DNA from: Acinetobacter sp. XH1741
Lineage (GTDB): Bacteria; Pseudomonadota; Gammaproteobacteria; Pseudomonadales; Moraxellaceae
Assembly: GCF_041021895.1 (NCBI RefSeq)
Contig: NZ_CP157428.1
Coordinates: 186,001 to 250,000 of the forward strand
Direction: 5' to 3'
Length of the DNA stretch: 64,000 nucleotides
Each line of letters starts with the position of its first letter. Position 1 is the stretch's first letter. Both the position numbers and the translations under genes were made by a program. The notes beneath the pieces were generated by a model, which saw nothing but the letters and a program-made list of their open reading frames with translations, searched no databases and had not been told where the DNA came from. Below are positions 56,401 through 64,000 of the stretch, in pieces.

Positions 56401-58122
56401 TTATTTAATAAAATTATTGACCAACAAGTTTTTAACATCATCTACCCGACCCGACATTAAGGCTTTAATCGCATAGAGTGAGGTTGAAGAAACCTGATTC
56501 AGGTTAGGATCTGGCGGCATCACCAGTTCCATCGGATTGGTATGTACATCAAGTAAAGCTGGGCCATCATGTTTTAAAAAATTCTCAACCGCCTGCTCTA
56601 GTCCATTGCCGTGCGTTATTGTTTGCCCATGCAAACCAATTACACTAGCAAGCTGACCAAAATTAGGATTGAGCAAGTCGGTATAATGGTCGAGTAATCC
56701 TTCCACTTTTTGTTCAAGCTCCACAAAATTGAGCGAACTGTTGTTAAATACCACAATTTTGATCGGGAGTTTTTCTTGAATTGTAGTAAGCAGATCTCCC
56801 AGTAACATAGCTAATCCGCCATCTCCACACAATGCGATGATTTGACGATTCGGGAATGCTTTTTGTGCCCCAAGAGCCTGTGGCATAGCATTGGCCATAG
56901 TGCCATGTAACAAACTGGTAAAGGTTCGACGTTTGCCATTGACGTCAATATGTCTTAATACCCATACCATTGGTGAGCCACCATCTCCAAAGAAAATTGC
57001 ATCCTGATCTGCATAACGGTTGAGTAATGACACCAGATATTGTGGATGAATCAGCCCGTCTTTACCCACCCGTTCTTCTTTATGGCGTGTTTCATCGCTC
57101 TCATGTTTTAGAGCAAGACAATGATCTAGAAAGTCACGCTCGTGACGGGTTTCAAGCAGTGGCAATAAGGCATCTAGCGTAGAGGAAATTTTACCTACGG
57201 CACCCAATGTAATTGGATGTCGTCGACCCAAATGGGTCGGATCAATGTCGATTTGTAAGATTTTGGCATGACTTGGATAATACTGTGCCCATGCAAAATC
57301 GGCACCCAGTAAAATTAGTAAATCACAATCCATAAGAGTGTGATAACCCGCTTTATTACCAAAAATACCAGTCATGCCCATATTGTACGGATTGTCGTAT
57401 TCTACAAAATCCTTTGCACGCGAGGTATGCGCCACAGGGGCTTTTAACTTCTCTGCAAAAGCCACCAGTTGATCATGTGCACCCTCACATCCCGCACCTG
57501 CATAAATTCCAATTTTTTGATGCTGTGAAATCAGGTCCACAATCTGGTTGAGCTCGGCTTTACTCGGCAAAATATCGGGATCTGTTTGACGTGGTACAAA
57601 GGGTAACCCCACCTCAGCTGATGCTTCACTAATATTGGCTGGAACAATGACCACCGCTACACCACGCTTGGTCAGTGCAGCCTGACACGCCATGGTCATG
57701 ATATGTCTGGCTTGCGAAGGTTGGGTTATTTCTTCACAGAAAACTGAATTTTTGGCATAAACCGATTTAAAATCGACATATTGCGGAAAGTCGATAAATC
57801 CGGCCATCTCGGTAGAAATCTGGCTGGCAATCAAGATGACTGGGGCACGATTGCGATGCGATTCATACAAACCGTTAATAAAGTGCAGACTTCCTGGCCC
57901 ACAAGATCCTGCACATGCCGTTAAGTGACCACTGAGTAAAGCATCTGTACCTGCTGCAAAGCCACCAACTTCTTCGTGGCGCACATGAATCCATTCAATT
58001 TTACTCTTAGACATGGAGTCGGTGACATGATTTAAGGTGTCACCCACGATACCGTAGCAACGTTGAACACCTGCTTGCTCCAGCACCTCAATGATAATGT
58101 CAGATACTTTTTGAGTACTCAT
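56401..58122 (-). CDS. poxB: Pyruvate oxidase / ubiquinone-dependent pyruvate dehydrogenase
   Basis: A 573-residue thiamine-diphosphate enzyme that oxidises pyruvate to acetate and CO2 and passes electrons to the quinone pool. The N-terminal ThDP domain has the glutamate in VRHEEVGGFAAG (about 47-58), a central FAD-binding domain follows, and the C-terminal ThDP domain contains GDGGSPM and GDGGLAMLLGD with NNSSLNF. The length is like E. coli PoxB (572). The C-terminal about 20 residues (VDDVKNLLVNNFIK) could form the membrane-binding helix. The start follows GGAGAAG. Confidence 0.9.
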   Translation of the reverse strand: MSTQKVSDIIIEVLEQAGVQRCYGIVGDTLNHVTDSMSKSKIEWIHVRHEEVGGFAAGTDALLSGHLTACAGSCGPGSLHFINGLYESHRNRAPVILIASQISTEMAGFIDFPQYVDFKSVYAKNSVFCEEITQPSQARHIMTMACQAALTKRGVAVVIVPANISEASAEVGLPFVPRQTDPDILPSKAELNQIVDLISQHQKIGIYAGAGCEGAHDQLVAFAEKLKAPVAHTSRAKDFVEYDNPYNMGMTGIFGNKAGYHTLMDCDLLILLGADFAWAQYYPSHAKILQIDIDPTHLGRRHPITLGAVGKISSTLDALLPLLETRHERDFLDHCLALKHESDETRHKEERVGKDGLIHPQYLVSLLNRYADQDAIFFGDGGSPMVWVLRHIDVNGKRRTFTSLLHGTMANAMPQALGAQKAFPNRQIIALCGDGGLAMLLGDLLTTIQEKLPIKIVVFNNSSLNFVELEQKVEGLLDHYTDLLNPNFGQLASVIGLHGQTITHGNGLEQAVENFLKHDGPALLDVHTNPMELVMPPDPNLNQVSSTSLYAIKALMSGRVDDVKNLLVNNFIK

Positions 58123-58376
58123 TACTTCACTTCTCCAGCTTTTTTATCATGAATTAAGTTAATTTTGCTTTTATAGTGTTCTTGCCGAGTACAGACTGCC
58201 AGTAAGTTTTTGTGGGGTTCTCTCAACATCATGTAAATTCAATTGAGTGATCCAAAAAAATAAAAATAAGTGCCGTTATGCTTAAAACTGCTGAACTTTA
58301 CATAAAAATAGCTAAATCGTGCATAAAGAATATGCTAAAAAATCTGGATTATTCTTTAACCACTTCGATGATAACA

Positions 58377-59660
58377 ATGACATATACATACCGAGACGAA
58401 ACTTTGGCCATTCACGCTGGCTACACTCCTGAAGCAACAACAAAAGCGGTCGCTGTTCCAATTTATCAAACAACGTCTTATGCCTTTGATAATACACAGC
58501 ACGGTGCTGATCTTTTCGACTTAAAAGTTCAAGGCAATATTTATACCCGTATTATGAACCCGACCACTGCTGTGCTTGAGCAACGCCTTGCTGCACTCGA
58601 AGGCGGCATTGGTGCTTTAGCTTTAGCCTCGGGAATGGCAGCAATTACTTATGCAATTCAGACGATTACCGAAGCTGGAGACAACATTGCTTCAGTCTCA
58701 ACTTTATATGGCGGCACATATAATTTATTTGCCCACACTTTGCCAAAACAAGGGATTGAAGTTCGCTTTTTTGATTATCAAAAACCTGAAAGCTTGCGCA
58801 GCTTAATTGATGATAAAACTAAACTTGTTTTTGTTGAGTCGATTGGCAACCCGCTCGGAAATATCATCGATTTAGAAGAAATTTCAAAAATCGCACATGA
58901 ATATGGAGTACCTGTCGTTGTCGACAACACTGTTGCTACTCCTGCTTTATTAAAACCATTTCAATATGGTGCCGATATCGTTATCCATTCGCTTACTAAA
59001 TATATTGGTGGTCATGGCAATAGTATTGGCGGTGCGATTGTCGATAGCGGTAAATTCCCTTGGGGTAAATATCCCGAGCGTTTTAAAGTTTTGAATACCC
59101 CAGACCCAAGCTATCATGGGGTAAATTATGTTGAAGCATTAGGTGAAGCTGCTTATATCGCGCGTGCTCGTGTGGTGCCATTACGCAATACAGGCGCTGC
59201 AATTAGTCCCCTGAGCGTTTTCTTGATTTTACAAGGCTTAGAAACTCTAAACTTGCGGATGGAGCGTCATACTGAAAATGCTCAGAGAGTTGCCGAATAT
59301 CTGCAAAATCATCCAAAAGTAAAATGGGTCAATTACGCAGGTTTAAAAGACCATCCACAACATCAACTTGCTCAAAAATATGTCAAAGGTAAACCTTCTG
59401 CAATTTTATCTTTTGGTGTTCAAGATGGTCGTGAAGGCGGTACTCGTTTCATTGATGCACTACAGTTATTTACCCGTCTTGTGAACATTGGTGATGCTAA
59501 AAGTCTGGCGTGCCATCCAGCAACGACCACCCACCGCCAACTGAATGAACAAGAACTCAAAGCCGCTGGTGTAAGTGAAGATATGGTTCGTCTTTCTATT
59601 GGTATTGAGCATATTGATGACCTAATTGCCGATTTAGAACAAGCACTTTCATCTGTATAA
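58377..59660 (+). CDS. metY: O-acetylhomoserine aminocarboxypropyltransferase (sulfhydrylase)
   Basis: A 427-residue PLP enzyme of the Cys/Met metabolism family. It begins MTYTYRDETLAIHAGY; YTRIMNPTTAVLEQRLAALE and GGIGALALASGMAAITYA define the cofactor region, and the Schiff-base lysine is in HSLTKYIGGHG. It uses sulfide and O-acetylhomoserine to make homocysteine. An in-frame ATG at 58278 would add 33 unrelated residues; I choose 58377 by family length, although no strong ribosome binding site is seen. It is divergent from poxB. Confidence 0.93.
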   Translation: MTYTYRDETLAIHAGYTPEATTKAVAVPIYQTTSYAFDNTQHGADLFDLKVQGNIYTRIMNPTTAVLEQRLAALEGGIGALALASGMAAITYAIQTITEAGDNIASVSTLYGGTYNLFAHTLPKQGIEVRFFDYQKPESLRSLIDDKTKLVFVESIGNPLGNIIDLEEISKIAHEYGVPVVVDNTVATPALLKPFQYGADIVIHSLTKYIGGHGNSIGGAIVDSGKFPWGKYPERFKVLNTPDPSYHGVNYVEALGEAAYIARARVVPLRNTGAAISPLSVFLILQGLETLNLRMERHTENAQRVAEYLQNHPKVKWVNYAGLKDHPQHQLAQKYVKGKPSAILSFGVQDGREGGTRFIDALQLFTRLVNIGDAKSLACHPATTTHRQLNEQELKAAGVSEDMVRLSIGIEHIDDLIADLEQALSSV

Positions 59661-59678
59661 ATTTTAGACTATTGAATA

Positions 59679-59706
59679 AGCCTCTGGAATATAGAGGCTT
59701 TTTTAT
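59679..59706 (+). terminator. Terminator after metY
   Basis: AAGCCTCT (59679-59686) and AGAGGCTT (59694-59701), followed by Ts. The gap to acr1 (59707-59932) is AT-rich and holds a 5-codon ORF with a good ribosome binding site (59859-59876) that I do not call a gene. Confidence 0.85.
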
Positions 59707-59932
59707 TTGCAATTGATTTAACGCTTAACAATAATTAATGGATTAGGGTAATAATTTAGAGTTTTTACTCTAAATAAATTGTTTAATTTCATATATTTAC
59801 ATACTAGACAATTTTTAAACATCTATTAAGATAGGGCAATATTTAGGAGTTCATCAGGATGAACCAACGGTTGTAAAAATAAAAATTACATACCGGAATA
59901 AATAGCCCCTGCCCCTACTTAGGTAAAATGCT

Positions 59933-60823
59933 GTGAATAAAAAATTAGAAGCTCTGTTCCAGGAAAAGGTACAAGGTAAAGTCATTTTAGTGACAGGCGC
60001 CTCAAGTGGAATCGGTTTAACGATTTCTAACAAACTTGCTGACGCTGGCGCGCATGTTTTACTGGTTGCCCGTACTCAAGAAACTTTAGAAGAAGTCAAA
60101 GCAGACATTGAAAGCCGTGGTGGTCAGGCATCAATTTTCCCATGCGATCTTAATGACATGGATATGATTGATCAGGTTTCTAAAGATATTTTAGCTTCTG
60201 TTGACCATATTGATATTTTAATTAATAACGCAGGTCGCTCTATTCGTCGTGCTGTACATGAGTCGTATGACCGTTTCCATGACTTTGAACGTACCATGCA
60301 ATTGAACTACTTTGGCGCTGTACGAATGGTTCTTAATATTTTGCCTCATATGATTCAACGTAAAGATGGGCAAATTATTAATATTAGCTCGATTGGTGTA
60401 TTAGCCAATGCAACACGCTTCTCGGCGTATGTTGCCTCTAAAGCTGCCCTTGATGCATTTAGCCGCTGCCTTTCTGCCGAAGTTCATGCACATAAAATTG
60501 CGATCACTTCAATTTACATGCCGTTAGTGCGTACCCCAATGATCGCACCAACCAAAATTTATAAATACGTACCGACCCTTTCACCAGATCAAGCAGCTGA
60601 CTTAATTGCTTATGCGATTGTGAAACGACCAAAACGTATTGCAACGAACTTAGGCCGTTTGGCTTCTATGACATATTCCGTAGCGCCAGGCATCAACAAC
60701 ATGTTTATGTCGATTGGCTTCCGTCTATTCCCAAGTTCGGATGCAGCGAAAGGCCAAAAAACTGAGAAATTGAACTGGGCACAAAAAGCTTATGCACGCA
60801 TTTTCCCTGGTGAACATTGGTAA
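59933..60823 (+). CDS. acr1: Fatty acyl-CoA reductase (aldehyde-forming), Acr1
   Basis: A 296-residue short-chain dehydrogenase/reductase. The NADPH motif is TGASSGIG (about 21-28), the NNAG motif (LINNAGRSIRR) follows, and the catalytic Ser-Tyr-Lys is in NISSIGV and SAYVASK. It starts at GTG and reads MNKKLEALFQEKVQGKVIL; the start, the middle and the C-terminus (AYARIFPGEHW) closely match the Acinetobacter Acr1 sequence as I recall it. Acr1 reduces long-chain acyl-CoA to fatty aldehyde for wax ester synthesis. The wax ester synthase is not in this window. Confidence 0.9.
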   Translation: MNKKLEALFQEKVQGKVILVTGASSGIGLTISNKLADAGAHVLLVARTQETLEEVKADIESRGGQASIFPCDLNDMDMIDQVSKDILASVDHIDILINNAGRSIRRAVHESYDRFHDFERTMQLNYFGAVRMVLNILPHMIQRKDGQIINISSIGVLANATRFSAYVASKAALDAFSRCLSAEVHAHKIAITSIYMPLVRTPMIAPTKIYKYVPTLSPDQAADLIAYAIVKRPKRIATNLGRLASMTYSVAPGINNMFMSIGFRLFPSSDAAKGQKTEKLNWAQKAYARIFPGEHW

Positions 60824-60850
60824 TTCGACAGATTAAGTTGAGTTAAAAAT

Positions 60851-60880
60851 AAAAAAGCGCTTCTTAAGAAGCGCTTTTTT
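60851..60880. terminator. Bidirectional terminator between acr1 and the SulP fusion gene
   Basis: AAAAAAGCGCTTC and GAAGCGCTTTTTT around a TTAA loop, between convergent stop codons. Confidence 0.92.
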
Positions 60881-60892
60881 ATTTAGGCTCGT

Positions 60893-63094
60893 CTACGCAT
60901 CTAAAAATTCAACATGTCCTGTTTTAACATCGTAAATCGCACCAACAATTGCAATTTCACCACGGTCTAGTAAGTCTTTAAGTACTGTGCTGTTATTAAT
61001 AATGTATTGGATGTTGTAATGAACATTCATCGCCGTCACCTGATTAATAAATGTTTTATTTAATTCACGTGGCTGCATAATGCTATATACGCTTTCTACC
61101 GAATGCATGAGTGGTCCAAGCACATATTGAATATGCGGCATCTCTTTAACATCCGAAACTTGTTTTTGCTGTAAGCGTAATTGACATGCACTAGTCACTG
61201 CACCACAGTCGGTATGTCCTAAAACCAAAATAACTTTAGAACCTTTAGCCTGACAGGCAAACTCAAGTGAACCTAGTACTTTTTGACCTGCAATATTCCC
61301 CGCAATTCTTAAACTAAATAGATCACCAATACCTACATCAAAAAGCATTTCAGTCGGTGCACGCGAGTCCATACATCCCAAAACAGCCGCAATCGGATGT
61401 TGGCCCTCATCTGCGGTGACACGAATTTGACGGTAAATATCACGTTGTAAACGTTCATTTTTTACAAAACGTTCATTTCCTTCTTTCAATAAAGTCACAA
61501 CTTGCTGTGGACTTAATTTACGCTGTAAATCTCTAGTACTAATGTAGATATCCAGAACTGCATCATCTACCTCTTCATAGTGCTGCTTAAACCCAATAAG
61601 CTTAAGATCAACCTGACGCTTAACTGCCGTTTCATTTTGATATTCTTGAATGACCTGATAGATATCTGGATCAATCGAGTCACATTGAGTAGCATCAATA
61701 ATCAACTGCTGATCTTTATGAACATGTTCCAATGCAGAAATAAGCGCTGAGCGGTTAAGAAAAGTTACTTGTGATGGAAGCTCAATGCGGGTCACGATTC
61801 CGTGCAAATGCTTTTCTTTATAAACACGAACGCCTTTATTGAAGTTGCCATATAAAATAAATGCACTACTGGTAAATAGCCCCACCAAAATTCCGGTTAA
61901 TAAGTCTGTCAGCAAGATTGCAACGAGGGTGATAATAAACGGTAGAAACTGTTTCCAGCCCTTTTGGTAAAGCTGTTTAAATAGCTTTGGATGTGTCAGT
62001 TTAAAACCAGTCACAATCAAAATCGCTGCGAGAGCAGACAACGGAATCATGTTCATGAGTTGAACAAAAAACAGAACCGCTAACAGCAATAATAAGCCAT
62101 GAATAATCGTTGAACACTTACTTTTCGCACCCGTATTTGCATTTACGGAACTACGCACAATAACCGAGGTAACTGGCATTCCACCAATGAGACCAGAAAA
62201 AATATTACCCACCCCTTGTGCCCATAATTCACGATTAGGTGGAGATGAACGTTTTTGAGGATCAAGTTTATCGGCTGCTTCTAGGTTTAGTAATGTCTCT
62301 AACGAAGCCACAATCGCAAGCGTAATTGCTCCCGTATAAATTAATGGTTCGGCCAAATAGCTAAAATCGGGAAAAACCAGAACCTCTTGCGGCGCTTGCA
62401 ATATATTTGGCAGTTGAATCAAATTACTGTTTTGCACTGCCCAAGGTGAACCAATATTCATTAAGACAAAATTTAAAACCGCTGCAAGCACCACAGCAAT
62501 TAAAGCTGAAGGTAAAGCTAACTTCTTAAGCGGACTACTATCCCAAGCTAAAATTAAAAATAAACTCAGTAACCCAATAAATGCAGCTCCCGCATCAAAA
62601 TGCTGAAAAAAAGCATCAGGTGTACTTGTCCAGATTTTTTGCCATGAAAAGTCTGTCAACCCAAATAAATAAGGTAATTGCGTCACAATAAGAATAGCAC
62701 CAATTGCAGCCAATAATCCTAAAATGACATTATTTGGAATAAAGTTGGCAAAGAAACCTAACTTAAATATTCCAAACAAAATTTGTAAAATTCCTGCAAA
62801 TACAATACACAATAAAAAAGCGGCATAATTGCCGCCTAATTGGTCTAACTGTACAAGGATGACCGCAGTCAATCCTGCTGCTGGCCCCGAAACACTGATG
62901 TGGGAACCACTCAGCAGGCCAACAATAATTCCACCCACAATCCCGGCAATAATGCCAGAAATGATTGGAGCACCTGAGGCTAAGGCAATACCCAAACACA
63001 AGGGTAAGGCCACCAGAAATACGACAACTCCCGAGAGGAGATCGTTTAAATGAAATCTATTTTTCAGTTCTAAAGCCGGCATAAAAACAACCAT
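60893..63094 (-). CDS. SulP anion transporter fused to beta-carbonic anhydrase
   Basis: A 733-residue fusion. Residues about 12-415 form a SulP/SLC26-type transporter with some 11-14 helices (SGSHISVSGPAAGLTAVIL at about 62-80; GGMPVTSVIVRSS at about 304-316). Residues about 430-505 resemble a STAS domain. Residues about 525-733 are a beta-class carbonic anhydrase with zinc ligands C574, D576 in CMDSRAP, and H627 and C630 in GHTDCGAV. Such fusions are described in several gammaproteobacteria and are thought to couple bicarbonate transport to CO2 hydration. The start could be the ATG at 63094 or at 63082; neither has a good ribosome binding site. Confidence 0.9.
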   Translation of the reverse strand: MVVFMPALELKNRFHLNDLLSGVVVFLVALPLCLGIALASGAPIISGIIAGIVGGIIVGLLSGSHISVSGPAAGLTAVILVQLDQLGGNYAAFLLCIVFAGILQILFGIFKLGFFANFIPNNVILGLLAAIGAILIVTQLPYLFGLTDFSWQKIWTSTPDAFFQHFDAGAAFIGLLSLFLILAWDSSPLKKLALPSALIAVVLAAVLNFVLMNIGSPWAVQNSNLIQLPNILQAPQEVLVFPDFSYLAEPLIYTGAITLAIVASLETLLNLEAADKLDPQKRSSPPNRELWAQGVGNIFSGLIGGMPVTSVIVRSSVNANTGAKSKCSTIIHGLLLLLAVLFFVQLMNMIPLSALAAILIVTGFKLTHPKLFKQLYQKGWKQFLPFIITLVAILLTDLLTGILVGLFTSSAFILYGNFNKGVRVYKEKHLHGIVTRIELPSQVTFLNRSALISALEHVHKDQQLIIDATQCDSIDPDIYQVIQEYQNETAVKRQVDLKLIGFKQHYEEVDDAVLDIYISTRDLQRKLSPQQVVTLLKEGNERFVKNERLQRDIYRQIRVTADEGQHPIAAVLGCMDSRAPTEMLFDVGIGDLFSLRIAGNIAGQKVLGSLEFACQAKGSKVILVLGHTDCGAVTSACQLRLQQKQVSDVKEMPHIQYVLGPLMHSVESVYSIMQPRELNKTFINQVTAMNVHYNIQYIINNSTVLKDLLDRGEIAIVGAIYDVKTGHVEFLDA

Positions 63095-63337
63095 TTATAA
63101 TATAAAAAAATAATCAATTTTTAATGTAACTGCCTGAAAGTGAGGAACTTACTTCAAGGCTTTATTGATATTGTCTGACAACTAAAAATGGTTAAAGTTG
63201 AGTTATGCTATAACGTTGTAGAGTTGATTGTAGATTTAACACCGTTTTTGTTGATCTTAAGATTCACCTCATCTTTACCACTGCGATTTCTGATGAACTG
63301 AATTGAATGATTCCTTAAACATCCTCTTTAAAACAAT

Positions 63338-63368
63338 AAAAAAAACCTCCCATTTGGGAGGTTTTTTT
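63338..63368 (-). terminator. Terminator after tex
   Basis: AAAACCTCCCA and TGGGAGGTTTT with a 2-nt loop and flanking T runs; it is suited to both directions but lies 18 bp after the tex stop. The 63095-63337 stretch holds the SulP gene's upstream region, with no ORF I would support. Confidence 0.88.
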
Positions 63369-63385
63369 AGGTCTACTCAAGGCTC

Positions 63386-64000
63386 TTATTTAGAACCTTT
63401 AATTCCTGCTTGTAGTAACAAGGCACCAAAACCACCAATTTTTTGCTCTTGTGGTTTTTCTTGTTTGCTACGTTGTGGACGTTCAACCTGATCTTTACGT
63501 GGCTGTTGTGGACGCTTACCTTGTGGCTTACGTTCAGAACGTTGTTCGTTATTTTGCTCACGACGAGGTGGACGCTGTGCCTTAACAGGCGCCGAACCTT
63601 CCGCACGCATACTCAAGTTCACACGATTACGCTCAGCATCAACTTGCATAACACGTACTTGCACGATTTGACCTGGTTTAACCACTTTATGTGGATCAGA
63701 AACAAATTCATTCGCTAATTCAGAGATGTGAACTAAACCGTCTTGGTGTACGCCAATATCAACAAAGGCACCAAAATTCGTCACATTGGTCACAACACCT
63801 TCAAGCTGCATACCTTCTGTTAACTGACCAACTTCGGTAATGTCTTCACGGAATTTAGCAGTGCGGAACTCTGGACGCGGGTCACGGCCCGGTTTTTCAA
63901 GTTCAGCCAATACGTCTTGAACCGTTGGCAAACCGAATTTGTCATCGACAAACTCATCGGCTTTCACCTGACGAATGATTTCGGTATTACCAATAATGTC
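63386..64000 (-). CDS. tex: Tex-family RNA-binding transcription accessory protein, C-terminal part (cut by window edge)
   Basis: The last 204 codons of a gene that runs off the right edge. The visible part has [20 protein letters not shown] then a complete S1 RNA-binding domain ([20 protein letters not shown], then [16 protein letters not shown], then [18 protein letters not shown]), the end of the Tex protein, followed by a basic Arg/Lys/Gln/Pro tail ending [16 protein letters not shown]. The frame continues without a start to position 64000 ([11 protein letters not shown]), so the internal GTG at 63967 is not the start. Tex aids transcription and RNA handling under stress. Confidence 0.93.
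   Translation of the reverse strand, partial: DIIGNTEIIRQVKADEFVDDKFGLPTVQDVLAELEKPGRDPRPEFRTAKFREDITEVGQLTEGMQLEGVVTNVTNFGAFVDIGVHQDGLVHISELANEFVSDPHKVVKPGQIVQVRVMQVDAERNRVNLSMRAEGSAPVKAQRPPRREQNNEQRSERKPQGKRPQQPRKDQVERPQRSKQEKPQEQKIGGFGALLLQAGIKGSK

Noticed and set aside
59859..59876. 5-codon ORF (ATG at 59859) with AGGAG upstream of acr1
   Set aside because: Well spaced but extremely short and without attenuator-like structure; chance occurrence is likely.

Overview
The window looks like core chromosome of an Acinetobacter, most likely of the calcoaceticus-baumannii complex. The evidence is the low GC content, close protein matches to recalled Acinetobacter families (Acr1 acyl-CoA reductase, PBP3 with its serine at residue 336, a SpoT with a decayed synthetase domain) and a gene order running pilMNOPQ-aroK-aroB-SPOR protein-gltBD as in Pseudomonas. 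I see no prophage, insertion sequence, CRISPR array or obvious foreign island.

Layout. 1-5.2 kb: 5' end of ispH (minus), then gmk, rpoZ, spoT, ridA, bfd and bfr (plus). 5.2-8.6 kb: a pilin-glycosylation block on the minus strand, with pilA, a TfpZ-like accessory gene and a PglL/TfpO-family O-oligosaccharyltransferase. 8.6-11.9 kb: lemA with two TPM-domain genes, and a ferritin-like metal hydrolase. 12-18 kb: gltD and gltB. 18.4-26.2 kb: a SPOR-domain gene, aroB, aroK and pilQPONM, with mrcA (PBP1A) divergent. 28.9-37.3 kb: rlmA, a small unknown gene, and a shortened dcw cluster (rsmH-ftsL-ftsI-murE-murF-mraY). 37.5-44 kb: sbp, a small secreted protein, gltX, tRNA-Ala, and three identical tRNA-Glu genes, the first separated from the other two by a permease and an alpha/beta hydrolase. 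44-53 kb: two unknown proteins and a czcI-czcC-czcB-czcA-czcD metal-efflux operon. 53-64 kb: a lipoprotein, a Sel1 protein, ettA, poxB, metY, acr1, a SulP-carbonic anhydrase fusion and the 3' end of tex.

Several genes form linked functions. pilA, its putative glycosylation enzymes and the PilMNOPQ alignment/secretin complex all serve type IV pili. spoT (alarmone hydrolysis) sits in the same window as tRNA promoters with GC-rich discriminators. bfd and bfr form an iron store/release pair behind a Fur-type operator. The dcw genes, mrcA and the SPOR protein serve peptidoglycan synthesis and division.

The most interesting signals are regulatory or are degraded active sites. There are two good sigma-54 promoters, each with matching upstream activator-like sites: pilA with TGTC/GACA inverted repeats, and gltB with NtrC-like TGCACCA sites. 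SpoT has lost catalytic residues of its synthetase domain. The Bfr subunit keeps its haem methionine but has four of six ferroxidase ligands replaced. The pilin lacks a C-terminal serine but has a short cysteine-bounded loop that could be the glycosylation site. I do not see a wholly new multi-gene system; the unknown proteins at 38.9, 44.0, 45.2 and 53.1 kb are the least explained content.
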